This document shows positions 9,008 to 18,074 of a stretch of DNA of 64,000 nt, one piece after another. Source of the stretch: Acidovorax sp. FJL06 (GTDB lineage Bacteria > Pseudomonadota > Gammaproteobacteria > Burkholderiales > Burkholderiaceae_C); NCBI RefSeq assembly GCF_003852545.1, contig NZ_QAJR01000012.1, positions 203,265 to 267,264 on the forward strand. The letters run 5' to 3'. The notes beneath the pieces were generated by a model. It saw only the letters and a program-made list of their open reading frames with translations. It had not been told where the DNA came from and searched no databases. The position numbers and the translations under genes are program-made. Positions within the stretch are counted from its first letter, which is position 1. Each line of letters opens with the position of its first letter.

Positions 9008-9994
9008 CTACAAATCCAGCACCAGCAGCTTGCTGCGCGCGCGCGAGCAGCAGGGCATGAACTGCTCGTTGGCGGCTTTTTCTTCCTCGGTGAGGTACAT
9101 GTCGCGGTGGTCCACCTCGCCCTCCAGCACGCGCGTGAGGCAGGTGCCGCACACGCCCTGCTCGCACGAGGTGAGGATGTCGATGCCGTGGCCGCGCAGG
9201 GCCTCCACCACCGACACATCGGGCGCAATGGGGTAGACCTTGCCGGTGCTGGCAATGCGCACCTCAAAACCCTGGTCGCCCGAGGTGTCCTGCGCGGGGG
9301 CGCCAAAGTATTCGAGGTGGATATGGTCCTGCGCCCAGCCCAGGGCCCGGGCCGTGGTCACCACATGGTCGATGAAGCCCGCCGGGCCACACACATACAG
9401 GCGCGTGTCGGCGCCGGGTGCGGCCAGCACGGCAGGCAAGTCCAGCTTTTGTTCGGGCGCGCCCGCATCGAAATGGAAATGCGTGTGCGCGGCCAGGGGC
9501 GACGCCGCGATCTCGCGCGCAAAGGCCGTGCGTTCCACCGAACGTGTGCAGTAGTGCAGCGCAAAGTCGGCGCCCGTGCCGGCCAGCCGGTCGGCCATGC
9601 ACAACAGCGGCGTTACACCAATGCCACCCGCCAGCAGCACGGTGCGCTGCGCGGGGTGCAGTGCAAAGTGGTTGCGGGGCGTGCTGATGGTGATCACGTC
9701 GCCCTCGTGCACGCTGTCGTGCATGGCCACCGAGCCGCCGCGCGAGGCCGCGTCGCGCAACACGGCGATGCGATACCGGTGCGGATCATCCTTCAAGGTG
9801 TGCGAGGCATTGCACAGCGAGTATTGCCGTGTCAGCCCCCCCACCGATTGCGGCAGGTGCACGTCGATGTGCGAGCCCGCGCTGAACGGCGGCAGCTCCG
9901 CGCCATCCACGCGTGCCAGCTCGAAGCTGGCGATGCCATCGGCCTCGGTCCGCTTCGCGACGACGCGGACCTGCAGGGTTTCCTGCGCGGTCAT
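9008..9994 (-). CDS. vanB: Vanillate O-demethylase reductase subunit
   Basis: A 328-residue class IA oxygenase reductase. It has an FMN-binding flavodoxin-reductase-like domain (RQYSLCN, residues about 56-62), an NAD domain (VLLAGGIGVTPLLCMADRL and YVCGPAGFIDHV) and a C-terminal plant-type 2Fe-2S domain (SCEQGVCGTCLTRV, with a final Cys at MPCCSRA). It passes electrons from NAD(P)H to the VanA Rieske oxygenase, which removes the methyl group of vanillate as formaldehyde to yield protocatechuate. It overlaps vanA by 4 bp (ATGA), so the two are co-translated. The pmd operon in this window would consume the product. Confidence 0.92.
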   Translation of the reverse strand: MTAQETLQVRVVAKRTEADGIASFELARVDGAELPPFSAGSHIDVHLPQSVGGLTRQYSLCNASHTLKDDPHRYRIAVLRDAASRGGSVAMHDSVHEGDVITISTPRNHFALHPAQRTVLLAGGIGVTPLLCMADRLAGTGADFALHYCTRSVERTAFAREIAASPLAAHTHFHFDAGAPEQKLDLPAVLAAPGADTRLYVCGPAGFIDHVVTTARALGWAQDHIHLEYFGAPAQDTSGDQGFEVRIASTGKVYPIAPDVSVVEALRGHGIDILTSCEQGVCGTCLTRVLEGEVDHRDMYLTEEEKAANEQFMPCCSRARSKLLVLDL

Positions 9995-11046
9995 GCGGCC
10001 ACCCCCTGCTGCGCTGCGGGCGCGCGTTCGGCGGCCAAAAAGCGGTCGAGGATCTTGCGCGACTGCACGCCACCCGCGTCGATGTTGAGCATGAGCAGCT
10101 TGCGCTCGGGGTAGCGGGTGAGGTTCTCTTGTTGCAGCTCCAGCATCTGCTGGTCTTCGGCAAAGATCTTGCCCTGGCCGTCGCGAATCTGGGTGGTGAG
10201 CGAGGGATCCTGCGGCTTGAAGTTGCGCGCCATGCCCCAGAAGTAGTGGATGGAGGTCTCGGTCTCGGGCGTGATGAAGTCCACCACGATGCTCGATGCC
10301 TTCTTGTCCGCCGGGGCGTCGTAGCCGCCGTGGCCGGCCAGCGCCACGCCCACTTCGATCAGCACATGGCTGGGCGGCGTGAAGTGGCAGATCTGCCAGC
10401 GGTCCACCAACTGGTCGTCGGGCAGGCCGTTCATGCGCAGCGCCATCTTCCAGAACGGGGGGGCTTCGATGCCTTCCATGAAGCGGCTGGTGATCACCTC
10501 ATCACCCTCCACGCGGGTCTTGCAAGGCACCTCGTCGATTTCCTTTTGCCCGATGCTGGTGGAGTGCACGTAGGTCTCGTGCGTCAGGTCCATCAGGTTG
10601 TCGATCATCAGGCGGTAGTCGCAGGCAATGTGGTACAGCCCGCCGCCGTAGGCCCATTCGGGGTTGTTGGCCCAGGGCAGGTGGTGGATGGTGGCGGGGT
10701 CTGCCTTGTCTGCATCGCCAGGCCATACCCAGATGAAGCCATAGCGCTCCACCACCGGAAAGCTGCGCGCCTTGGGGAAACCCTGCACGCGCTGGCCGGG
10801 CATGGACACCGACTTGCCCGTGCACTCCACCCGCAGGCCGTGGTAGCCGCACTGCAGGTGGCCCTCGCACACGCTGCCCAGCGACAGCGGCGCGCCCCGG
10901 TGGGGGCAGAAGTCGTCCAGCGCAGCAACCTGGTCGGGCGCGGGGCGGTAGAAAACGATCTTCTCGCCGCAGATGGTGCGGCCCAGGGGCTTGTCCGCGA
11001 TCTCGTCGGGGGTGCAGGCGACGTACCAGGCGTTTTTGGGGAACAT
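9991..11046 (-). CDS. vanA: Vanillate O-demethylase oxygenase subunit
   Basis: A 351-residue Rieske non-haem iron oxygenase. The Rieske cluster ligands are in CPHRGAPLS and CGYHGLRV (about residues 47 and 67). The mononuclear iron site follows at NLMDLTHETYVHS. It demethylates vanillate to protocatechuate with electrons from VanB. The start MFPKNAWYVA is the usual VanA N-terminus. Upstream, between this gene and the divergent GntR gene, are two TGTATACA palindromes and one near-match, probably the operators for repression in the absence of vanillate. It could also act on related methoxylated aromatic acids, since members of this family differ in substrate. Confidence 0.93.
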   Translation of the reverse strand: MFPKNAWYVACTPDEIADKPLGRTICGEKIVFYRPAPDQVAALDDFCPHRGAPLSLGSVCEGHLQCGYHGLRVECTGKSVSMPGQRVQGFPKARSFPVVERYGFIWVWPGDADKADPATIHHLPWANNPEWAYGGGLYHIACDYRLMIDNLMDLTHETYVHSTSIGQKEIDEVPCKTRVEGDEVITSRFMEGIEAPPFWKMALRMNGLPDDQLVDRWQICHFTPPSHVLIEVGVALAGHGGYDAPADKKASSIVVDFITPETETSIHYFWGMARNFKPQDPSLTTQIRDGQGKIFAEDQQMLELQQENLTRYPERKLLMLNIDAGGVQSRKILDRFLAAERAPAAQQGVAA

Positions 11047-11088
11047 GCTTGTCTCTCTCCGTGGGGTGGATGGGGCCGTCGCAGGCTT

Positions 11089-11096
11089 GGTATACA
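11089..11096. promoter_or_regulatory. Degenerate VanR-type half-palindrome upstream of vanA
   Basis: GGTATACA differs by one base from the TGTATACA palindromes found before vanA, gntR, the ABC importer and the pmd operon. It lies 43 bp before the vanA start and may be an accessory operator. Confidence 0.4.
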
Positions 11097-11150
11097 GCCA
11101 GCCGGCAGATCATGTGTTTCTGGGCCTGATTGTGCGAAAAAGCGGGTTTT

Positions 11151-11160
11151 ATGTATACAT
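11151..11160. promoter_or_regulatory. Probable GntR/VanR operator before vanA
   Basis: ATGTATACAT is a perfect 10-bp palindrome in the vanA-gntR divergent region, about 105 bp before the vanA start. GntR-family (FadR/VanR type) regulators usually bind short palindromes with a central A/T step, and the same core recurs at 11258, 12222 and 20186. Confidence 0.72.
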
Positions 11161-11257
11161 AAGAAAGGCATAAAACAGCTATCGCACACTGGCATATCTT
11201 CTAAGTGATTGTTTTGTATTGGGGTGGTGAGTTTTGAGATGGCTGTGGTGCGAATAT

Positions 11258-11267
11258 GTGTATACAT
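11258..11267. promoter_or_regulatory. Probable GntR/VanR operator before its own gene
   Basis: GTGTATACAT, with the TGTATACA core at 11259-11266, lies 73 bp before the GntR start. It probably serves autoregulation and shares the core with the sites before vanA, the importer and the pmd operon. Confidence 0.7.
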
Positions 11268-11339
11268 TCTCGCCAGGTCCGCCGTATCCTGGACCTCCCC
11301 GCATTCCGGCCCTGTTCCCACCTGTTGACGCCCCGCACC

Positions 11340-12116
11340 ATGAACCACCCCGAACCCCAGGCCATGGCCTCCCTTGGCGAGGCGGCCGACGCCGGTGCCT
11401 CGCAGGCGGTCAAGGCGCAGCTGCGGCTGCGCGAGATGATCCTGGCGGGTGACCTGCCCGGCGGCGCGCGCATTGCCGAGCTGACGCTGGTGGAGAAACT
11501 GGGCGTGTCGCGCACCCCCATTCGCGCGGCGCTGATGCGGCTGGAGCAGGAGGGGCTGTTGCACCGCCTGCCCGGCGGGGGCTATGCCGTGCGCACGTTC
11601 TCCGAGACCGACGTGGCCGACGCGATCGAGCTGCGCGGCACCATGGAAGGCCTGGCGGCGCGCCTGGCGGCCGAGCGCGGCGTGGCGCCCGCCGTGCTGG
11701 CCGAGGCCCATGCCTGCCTGGATGCCATCGACGCCACCCTGGCCCCGCCCACGCTGGATGACGAGGGGTTCTCGCGCTATGTAGAACTGAATGCACGCTT
11801 TCACCTGCTGCTCAGCCGCATGGTGGGCAGCGACGTGGTGGCGCGCGAGCTGGACCGGGTCAAAGGCCTGCCGTTTGCCTCGCCCTCGGCCTTCGTGGTG
11901 GTGCAGACGCATTCGGCCCAGGCGCGCGACATGCTGGTGGTGGCGCAAGACCAGCATCGCCAGGCGCTGGACGCCATCGAGCGGCGCGAGGGTGCACGGG
12001 CCGAGGCCATCATGCGGGAGCATTCGCGCATCACGCGGCGCAACCTGCTGGCGGCGGTGCAGGCTTCATCGGTGCAAGGGCTGCCCGGGGTGCGGCTGAT
12101 CCGGGAGCGCGCCTGA
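11340..12116 (+). CDS. GntR-family regulator (FCD/FadR subfamily), VanR-like
   Basis: A 258-residue regulator with an N-terminal winged helix (LRLREMILAGDLPGGARIAE and LVEKLGVSRTPIRAALMRLE, about residues 20-75) and a C-terminal all-helical FCD effector domain. The FCD metal/ligand histidines fit RFHLLLSRM, QHRQALDAI and REHSRIT. It diverges from vanAB, the standard layout for the vanillate repressor VanR. ATG 11340 is chosen because an upstream in-frame start would add a tail with no family match. TGTATACA palindromes lie before vanA, before this gene, before the ABC importer and before the pmd operon, so it may control all four. By family it is expected to repress and to release DNA on binding vanillate or a relative. 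Confidence 0.88.
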   Translation: MNHPEPQAMASLGEAADAGASQAVKAQLRLREMILAGDLPGGARIAELTLVEKLGVSRTPIRAALMRLEQEGLLHRLPGGGYAVRTFSETDVADAIELRGTMEGLAARLAAERGVAPAVLAEAHACLDAIDATLAPPTLDDEGFSRYVELNARFHLLLSRMVGSDVVARELDRVKGLPFASPSAFVVVQTHSAQARDMLVVAQDQHRQALDAIERREGARAEAIMREHSRITRRNLLAAVQASSVQGLPGVRLIRERA

Positions 12117-12221
12117 TGCCCTTTTCGGCTCGGTTGGGTTATTCCATTTGGTGATACCTGAATGCTTGAATTCCTGCTTGTGAAATAACGCAGCCCGGGC
12201 CACACTGCCGCCAGCATTTTT

Positions 12222-12231
12222 CTGTATACAA
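12222..12231. promoter_or_regulatory. Probable GntR/VanR operator before the ABC importer
   Basis: CTGTATACAA, with the TGTATACA core at 12223-12230, ends 22 bp before the solute-binding-protein start. Its core is identical to the sites in the vanA-gntR region, which ties the importer to the same regulator and hints that it carries an aromatic acid. Confidence 0.7.
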
Positions 12232-12253
12232 CGACTTTTCACAGGAGACAACG

Positions 12254-13438
12254 ATGCAAAAACGCCAGCTTCTTCGTGCTTCGGCTGCCGCCGCCGTGGC
12301 GTTGTCCACCGGCCTGGCCGCCCTGCCAGCCGCCGCGCAGGACAACGTGTTCAAGATCGGCCTGATCCTGCCCATGACGGGCCAGCAAGCCACCACCGGC
12401 CGCCAGATCGAAGCCGCCGCCAAGCTCTACATGGCACAGAACGGCGACACCGTGGCCGGCAAGAAGGTGCAGCTCATCATCAAGGACGACACCAGCCTGC
12501 CCGATGTGACGCGCCGCCTGGCCCAGGAGCTGGTGGTGAACGAAAAGGTGAATGTGCTCGCCGGCATGGGCATCACGCCCTCGGCCATGGCCACCGCGCC
12601 CCTGGCCACGCAGTCCAAGACCCCGCTGGTGGTGATGGCCGCCGCCACCTCCAGCATCACCGAGGCCTCGCCCTATGTGGTGCGCAGCAGCTTCACGCTG
12701 CCGCAGGTTTCCGTCGCGCTGGCCGACTGGGCGCCCAAGAACGGCATCAAGAAGGTGGTGACCCTGGTGAGCGACTACGGTCCGGGTATCGATGCGGAGA
12801 AGTATTTCAACCAGCGCCTGACCTTCAACGGCGGCCAGGTGACGGAAGCCTTGCGCGTGCCGCTGCGCAACCCCGACTTCGCCCCTTTCCTGCAAAAAGT
12901 GCGCGACGCCAAGCCCGACGCACTGTTCGTCTTCGTGCCCTCGGGCGCGGGCGCTGCGGTGATGAAGCAGTTCCTGGAGCGCGGCATGGACAAGGCCGGC
13001 ATCAAGCTCATCGCCACCGGCGACGTGACCGATGACGACCAGCTCAACGACATGGGCGATGGCGCCCTGGGCGTGGTCACGTCGCACCACTACTCGGCCG
13101 CACACCCCTCGCCGCTGAACAAGAAGTTTGTCGAGGCCTTCGAGAAGGCCAACAAGGGCCTGCGCCCCAACTTCATGGCCGTGGGCGGCTACGACGGCAT
13201 GCGCGTCATCTATGAAGCGCTCAAGGCCACCAAGGGTGCGGGCGGCGGTGATGCGCTGCTGACCGCCATGAAGGGCCAGATCTTCGAGAGCCCGCGCGGC
13301 CCCGTGTTCATCGATGCACAGACCCGTGACATCGTGCAGAACGTGTACCTGCGCAAGGTGGAGCGTGTGAACGGCCAGCTGTTCAATGTGGAGTTCGACG
13401 TCATCAAGGACGTGAAGGACCCCGGAAAAACTAAGTAA
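12254..13438 (+). CDS. ABC importer solute-binding protein (branched-chain amino acid/aromatic acid type)
   Basis: A 394-residue periplasmic receptor. A signal peptide (about residues 1-28, ending LPAAAQ) precedes a type I periplasmic-binding (Peripla_BP_6/LivK-like) fold starting VFKIGLILPMTGQQATTGRQ. It begins the operon that continues with two permeases and two ATPases. The usual substrates are branched-chain amino acids, but many such receptors in Comamonadaceae bind benzoate- or phenylpropanoid-type acids. The GntR box before it, shared with vanA and the pmd operon, makes vanillate, protocatechuate or a related lignin monomer a reasonable guess. A strong ribosome site (CAGGAG) precedes the ATG. 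Confidence 0.9.
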   Translation: MQKRQLLRASAAAAVALSTGLAALPAAAQDNVFKIGLILPMTGQQATTGRQIEAAAKLYMAQNGDTVAGKKVQLIIKDDTSLPDVTRRLAQELVVNEKVNVLAGMGITPSAMATAPLATQSKTPLVVMAAATSSITEASPYVVRSSFTLPQVSVALADWAPKNGIKKVVTLVSDYGPGIDAEKYFNQRLTFNGGQVTEALRVPLRNPDFAPFLQKVRDAKPDALFVFVPSGAGAAVMKQFLERGMDKAGIKLIATGDVTDDDQLNDMGDGALGVVTSHHYSAAHPSPLNKKFVEAFEKANKGLRPNFMAVGGYDGMRVIYEALKATKGAGGGDALLTAMKGQIFESPRGPVFIDAQTRDIVQNVYLRKVERVNGQLFNVEFDVIKDVKDPGKTK

Positions 13439-13506
13439 CCCCCTGAGGCGCTGCGCGCCTTCCCCCTACAGGGGGACGCCGCCAGTGCGGCGGGGCGGCC
13501 CTTGCA
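13439..13506. repeat. Stop-abutting GC-rich hairpin repeat, copy 1
   Basis: Directly after the solute-binding-protein stop codon comes CCCCCTGAGGCGCTGCGCGC, then CTTCCCCCTACAGGGGGA. It holds two nested hairpins (GGCGC-tgc-GCGCC and TCCCCC-taca-GGGGGA). Two further copies, in reverse orientation, are at 19041-19115 and 59558-59601; each of those also adjoins a gene end, so the element may act as a terminator or attenuator. Here it lies between the receptor and permease genes of one operon, which could lower permease expression. Confidence 0.8.
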
Positions 13507-13555
13507 CGGCGGCCGCTGGCGCAGGGCGCGCCGGTTGCGAGGGGCGGTGGCCTTC

Positions 13556-13585
13556 CTCCACCCGTTCGGGCCGGGCTTGTCGAAG
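13556..13585. repeat. REP-like TTCGGGC/TGTCGAAG repeat, copy 1
   Basis: CCCGTTCGGGCCGGGCTTGT followed by CGAAG matches the family CCGTTCGG-CTGAGC-TGTCGAAG also seen at 24757-24810 and 35283-35363. It lies in the 244-bp gap between the receptor and the first permease. Confidence 0.7.
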
Positions 13586-13682
13586 CCGGGGCGCACGGAT
13601 CGAGTGCTCGGCTTTGGTGATTCGTCGCACTTCCACTGCCCTGAGCAGGGTGGTGCACTTTTGTCTTCAATGAAGTGATTTC

Positions 13683-14555
13683 ATGCTGACCATTCTTTTC
13701 GACGGCGTTGCCTACGGCATGCTGCTGTTCATCCTGGCGGTGGGGCTGGCCGTGACCATGGGGCTGATGAATTTCATCAACCTCGCGCACGGGGCCTTTG
13801 CCATGGCGGGGGGCTACATCACCGTGCTGCTCATGCAGCGGCTGGATGTGCCCTTCCTCGTCTGCCTGCCGCTCGCGTTTGTGGGCACGGCCCTGCTGGG
13901 GGGCGTGCTGGAGCGCACGCTGTACCGGCCGCTGTACCACAAGGCCCACCTGGACCAGGTGCTGTTTTCCATCGGCCTGGTGTTCATGGCGGTGGCCAGC
14001 GTGGACTACTTTGTGGGCTCCACGCAGCAGATCATGCAGCTGCCTGAATGGCTCAAGGGCCGCACCGAGATTGGCAGCGGCGCCCTCATGCTGGGCATGG
14101 GGCACTACCGTCTGTTCATCATTGCCGTGTGCGCGGCGCTCACCGTGGGTCTGCAGTATGTGCTCACCAAAACCCGCTTCGGCAGCCGCCTGCGCGCCAG
14201 TGTGGACGACCAGCGCGTGGCGGCGGGCATGGGCATCAACGTGAACATCGTGTTCCTGTCCACCTTCGCGTTTGGCTCCGGCCTTGCGGGTTTGGGCGGT
14301 GCGTTGGGGGCGGAGGTGCTGGGGCTCGACCCGAGCTTTCCGCTCAAGTTCATGATCTACTTTTTGATCGTGGTGGCTGTGGGGGGCACCTCGTCCATCA
14401 CCGGCCCGCTGCTGGCCGCGCTGCTGCTCGGCATTGCCGACGTGGCAGGCAAGTACTACATCCCCAAGCTGGGCGCCTTCATTGTGTACAGCCTCATGAT
14501 CCTGATCCTCATCTGGCGCCCCCAGGGCCTCTTTGTGCGCAAGGGGGGTAAATGA
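13683..14555 (+). CDS. ABC importer permease, LivH type
   Basis: A 290-residue inner-membrane permease with about eight hydrophobic helices. It shows the LivH-type signature near the N-terminus (AVGLAVTMGLMNFINLAHGAF) and the cytoplasmic coupling loop RASVDDQRVAAGMGIN, which contacts the ATPases. It forms the translocation path with the LivM-type protein encoded next, whose start overlaps this stop by 4 bp (ATGA). Its start lies 244 bp after the receptor gene, across two repeat elements. Confidence 0.92.
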   Translation: MLTILFDGVAYGMLLFILAVGLAVTMGLMNFINLAHGAFAMAGGYITVLLMQRLDVPFLVCLPLAFVGTALLGGVLERTLYRPLYHKAHLDQVLFSIGLVFMAVASVDYFVGSTQQIMQLPEWLKGRTEIGSGALMLGMGHYRLFIIAVCAALTVGLQYVLTKTRFGSRLRASVDDQRVAAGMGINVNIVFLSTFAFGSGLAGLGGALGAEVLGLDPSFPLKFMIYFLIVVAVGGTSSITGPLLAALLLGIADVAGKYYIPKLGAFIVYSLMILILIWRPQGLFVRKGGK

Positions 14556-15550
14556 TGGCCAACCCGCACAACCCCTTGCTGCAGGCCCGGCGCTTTCGCT
14601 GGTGGGAGCCCGTGCTGTGGCTGCTGGCCTTTGTGGCGCCGCTGGCGTTGCCCAGCCACGCGCTCATCATCAACGAGATCGCCATCGTGGCGCTGTTTGC
14701 CCTGTCGCTGGACCTGATCCTGGGCTACACCGGCATCGTCTCGCTGGGCCACGCAGCCTTCTTTGGTTTGGGTGGCTACGCGGCGGCGCTGTTTGCCAAG
14801 CATGTGATGCCCGACCCGCTGGTGGGCCTGGCCGTGGGCATCGCTGCGGCCACGGTGCTGGGCGCGGTGGCATCGCTCACCGTCATGCGCGGCACCGACC
14901 TCACCCGCCTCATGGTCACGCTGGGCGTGGGCCTGGTGATGCTGGAGCTGGCCAACAAGCTCGACTGGCTGACCGGTGGTGCCGACGGCCTGCAGGGTGT
15001 GGTGCTGGGCCCGGTGCTCGGCCAGTTTGAATTTGACCTGTATGGCCGCACGGCCGCCTGGTACTCGCTCACGGTGCTGCTGGTGTTCTTCCTCATCGCG
15101 CGGCGCATCGTGCAGTCGCCGTTCGGGGCCACGCTCAAGGCCATCCGCGACAACCGGCTGCGCGCCATGGCCATCGGCATCCCGGTGACGGCCAAGCTCG
15201 CGCAGGTGTACACGCTGGCCGCCGCGCTGGCCGGGGCTGCGGGCGCGCTGCTTACGCAGACCACGGGCTTTGCCTCGCTCGACCTGTTCGAGTTCCACCG
15301 CTCGGCCGACGTGATGCTGATCCTCGTGATCGGCGGCGTGGGCTGGCTGTACGGCGGCATCCTGGGGGCCATCGGCTTCAAGCTGCTGCAGGACGTGATC
15401 TCGTCCATCACGCCGCAGTACTGGACCTTCTGGATCGGCCTGTTCCTGGTGGTGCTGGTGCTGGTGGGGCGCGACCGCCTGTTCCGCCCCTGGACCTGGT
15501 TTGGCGCCGGCCACAAGGCCGGGGCTGCCTCCAACACGGGAGGCCACTGA
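14552..15550 (+). CDS. ABC importer permease, LivM type
   Basis: A 332-residue polytopic permease. The LivM-type signature SLDLILGYTGIVSLGHAAFF lies near residue 50, and the coupling loop LKAIRDNRLRAMAIGIPV near residue 195. It pairs with the LivH-type permease, with a 4-bp start/stop overlap, and is followed after one base by the LivG-type ATPase. The tight packing shows one transcript and probable co-translation. Confidence 0.92.
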   Translation: MMANPHNPLLQARRFRWWEPVLWLLAFVAPLALPSHALIINEIAIVALFALSLDLILGYTGIVSLGHAAFFGLGGYAAALFAKHVMPDPLVGLAVGIAAATVLGAVASLTVMRGTDLTRLMVTLGVGLVMLELANKLDWLTGGADGLQGVVLGPVLGQFEFDLYGRTAAWYSLTVLLVFFLIARRIVQSPFGATLKAIRDNRLRAMAIGIPVTAKLAQVYTLAAALAGAAGALLTQTTGFASLDLFEFHRSADVMLILVIGGVGWLYGGILGAIGFKLLQDVISSITPQYWTFWIGLFLVVLVLVGRDRLFRPWTWFGAGHKAGAASNTGGH

Positions 15551-15551
15551 C

Positions 15552-16325
15552 ATGAACACCACCACCTCCAACACCGTGCTCTCGGCCCAGGGCCTGGTCA
15601 AGCGTTTTGGCGGCATCACCGCCACCAACAACGTCACGCTGAACCTGCAAAAGGGCGCACGCCATGCGCTCATCGGCCCCAACGGCGCGGGCAAGACCAC
15701 GCTTATCAACCTGCTGACTGGTGTGCTGGAACCCACCGAAGGCTCCATCACGCTCGAAGGCCAGGACATCACGCGCCTGGCGCGGCACCAGCGTGTGCAG
15801 CGCGGCATGGTGCGTACGTTCCAGATCAACCAGCTGTTCGACACCCTCACGCCGCTGGAGACACTGGCGCTCACCGTGTCGCAGCAGCAGGGCCTGGGCG
15901 GCAAATGGTGGCAGCCGCTGGGTGCGCGCAAGGCTGTCACCGAGCGCTGCGAGCAATTGCTGGAGCAGTTCCACCTCACCTCGGTGATGGCCGAGGAAAC
16001 GCGCGTGCTGGCCTACGGCAAGCGCCGCCTGCTGGAGATCGCGATTGCGCTGGCCTGCGAGCCCCGCGTGCTGCTGCTCGACGAACCCGTGGCCGGTGTG
16101 CCTGCGGGCGAGCGTGAGGAACTGCTGCAGACCGTGGCGGCCCTGCCCGCCGATGTCTCGGTGCTTTTGATCGAACACGATATGGACCTGGTTTTCAGCT
16201 TCGCCAACCGCATGACGGTGCTGGTCAATGGCACGGTACTGACCGAGGGGGACCCGGACACCATTGCCAACGACGCGCAGGTGAAGGCCGTGTACCTCGG
16301 CCATGGGGAGGACGCCCATGTCTGA
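15552..16325 (+). CDS. ABC importer ATP-binding protein, LivG type
   Basis: A 257-residue ATPase with Walker A (GPNGAGKTT, near residue 38), a Q-loop at RTFQINQLF, and Walker B (RVLLLDEPVAGVPAG). The signature motif is atypical: LAYGKRRLLEIAIAL replaces the common LSYGQQR. The switch His is in LIEHDMDLVF. It powers transport together with the LivF-type ATPase. ATG 15552 lies one base after the LivM stop. The end overlaps the LivF start by 8 bp. Confidence 0.92.
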   Translation: MNTTTSNTVLSAQGLVKRFGGITATNNVTLNLQKGARHALIGPNGAGKTTLINLLTGVLEPTEGSITLEGQDITRLARHQRVQRGMVRTFQINQLFDTLTPLETLALTVSQQQGLGGKWWQPLGARKAVTERCEQLLEQFHLTSVMAEETRVLAYGKRRLLEIAIALACEPRVLLLDEPVAGVPAGEREELLQTVAALPADVSVLLIEHDMDLVFSFANRMTVLVNGTVLTEGDPDTIANDAQVKAVYLGHGEDAHV

Positions 16326-17046
16326 AGCACTGTTGCGCATTGAGGGCTTGAGCGCAGGCTATGGCGAAGCCGTGGTGCTGCAAGGCGTGTCACTGGCCCT
16401 GCCCGAAGGCGACACGCTGGCCCTGCTGGGCCGCAACGGCACGGGCAAGACCACGCTCATCAACACGTTGGCCGGGGCCACGCGCCAGCACGCGGGCAGC
16501 GTGACCCTGGGCGGCATTGCGCTGCACAAGTTGGCGTCGCACGAACGTGCGGCCGCCGGCATCGGCTGGGTGCCGCAGGAGCGCAACATCTTCAAGTCGC
16601 TCACCGTGCACGAGAACCTCACGGCCGTGGCACGCCCGGGCCGCAAGGGCTCGGCCGCACGGCAGTGGACGCCCGAGCGCGTGTACGAAATGTTCCCGCG
16701 CCTGGCCGAGCGCAAGACCAACCTGGGCACGCAGCTTTCCGGTGGCGAGCAGCAGATGCTGGCCGTGGGCCGCGCGCTGGTGCTCAACCCACGCCTGCTG
16801 CTGCTCGACGAGCCGCTCGAAGGCCTGGCACCCATCATCGTGGAAGAGCTGCTGCGCGCCATCCGCCGCATCACGCGCGAAGAGGGCCTGTCGGCCATCA
16901 TCGTAGAGCAGCATCCGCAGGCCATCCTGGCCATCTCGGACCACGCCGCCGTGCTGGACCGGGGCACGGTGGTGCACACCGGCAGCGCTGCCGAGCTGAG
17001 CGCCCAGCCCGAGCTGCTGGACCGCCTGCTGGGCGTGGCACGGTAG
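16318..17046 (+). CDS. ABC importer ATP-binding protein, LivF type
   Basis: A 242-residue ATPase with Walker A (GRNGTGKTT), Q-loop (VPQERNIFKSLTVHENL), signature LSGGEQQM, Walker B (LLLLDEPLEGLAP) and switch His (IIVEQHPQAIL). It completes the five-gene importer (receptor, two permeases, two ATPases). The Bug receptor gene follows after 8 bp and is probably on the same transcript. Confidence 0.92.
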   Translation: MSEALLRIEGLSAGYGEAVVLQGVSLALPEGDTLALLGRNGTGKTTLINTLAGATRQHAGSVTLGGIALHKLASHERAAAGIGWVPQERNIFKSLTVHENLTAVARPGRKGSAARQWTPERVYEMFPRLAERKTNLGTQLSGGEQQMLAVGRALVLNPRLLLLDEPLEGLAPIIVEELLRAIRRITREEGLSAIIVEQHPQAILAISDHAAVLDRGTVVHTGSAAELSAQPELLDRLLGVAR

Positions 17047-17054
17047 CGCGCGCC

Positions 17055-18032
17055 ATGCAAGCCGTGCACCGCAGAACCCTCCTGGCCTGGCTGGCAGCGT
17101 CGTTCAGCGGTGCTGCCAGTGCGCAAACGGCCTTTCCCTCGCGCCCGCTGCGCATCGTCGTGCCCAATGCGGCGGGCGGTGCGGCCGACATCACGGCGCG
17201 CACCGTGGGCCAGAAGATCGCAGGCCCGCTGGGGCACAGCGTGGTCATCGAGAACAAGCCCAGCGCCGGCGGCGTGGTAGCGGGCGACCTGGTGGCGCGG
17301 GCTGAGCCCGACGGCCACACGCTGCTGCTGGTGAGCAGCGGCACGGCGGTGAGTGCCGCACTGTTCCAGTCGCTGCCGTTCGACACACTCAGGGACTTTG
17401 CGCCCGTCTCGCTGCTGGCCACGTTTGATCTGGCCGTGGTGGTGAAGGAGGGCGGGCGCTTTCGCACTTTGGCCGACCTGCTCACGTATGCGCGGGCCCA
17501 TCCAGGCAAGCTCAATATCGGCACGCCGCAGATCGGCACCACACAGAACCTGGCCGCCGAGCTGTTCAAGGTGACGGCGGGCATCGACGCGCAGGTGGTG
17601 CCTTTCAACGGCACGCCGCCCGTCATCACGGCGGTGCGTGGGGGCGAGGTGGATGTGATGATCGACATCCTGGGCGGCCTCATGCCGCAGATCGGCGCCA
17701 AGGCCCTGCGTCCGCTGGCCGTGATGGGCGCTCAGCGGGCGCCGCAGGTGCCCGACGTGCCCACGGTGCGCGAAAGCGGCGGGCCACTGGCGGGCTTCAA
17801 CGTCACGTCGTGGAACGGCCTGGCCGTGCCCGCCAAGACACCTGCTGCCGTGGTGGAGCGTCTATCGCGCGAAGTGCAGACCGCACTGGCCCAGCCCGAT
17901 GTGAAAAAGCGCCTGCTGGAACTGAACCTCAATGCCCAGGGCAGCACCCCCGCGCAACTGGGCGAGCACCTGGCGGCCGATGTGCGCCGCTGGAGCGACG
18001 TGATCGCCCGGGCCAAGATCGCGCGGCAGTGA
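17055..18032 (+). CDS. Bug-family (TctC-like) periplasmic solute receptor
   Basis: A 325-residue exported receptor. The signal peptide (residues 1-25, ending SGAASAQ) is followed by the typical Bug opening FPSRPLRIVVPNAAGGAADI. The family motif RVESGGPLAGF-type loop is present near residue 240. Bug proteins bind carboxylates such as aromatic acids or dicarboxylates and normally work with TctA/TctB membrane proteins, which are not in this window. It is the sixth gene of the importer operon, so it may deliver substrate, or sense it, for the aromatic pathway. Confidence 0.88.
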   Translation: MQAVHRRTLLAWLAASFSGAASAQTAFPSRPLRIVVPNAAGGAADITARTVGQKIAGPLGHSVVIENKPSAGGVVAGDLVARAEPDGHTLLLVSSGTAVSAALFQSLPFDTLRDFAPVSLLATFDLAVVVKEGGRFRTLADLLTYARAHPGKLNIGTPQIGTTQNLAAELFKVTAGIDAQVVPFNGTPPVITAVRGGEVDVMIDILGGLMPQIGAKALRPLAVMGAQRAPQVPDVPTVRESGGPLAGFNVTSWNGLAVPAKTPAAVVERLSREVQTALAQPDVKKRLLELNLNAQGSTPAQLGEHLAADVRRWSDVIARAKIARQ

Positions 18033-18074
18033 CGGTTGCTGCGCTTCGGCTTTTGTGACCGAAAGGCAAATCGG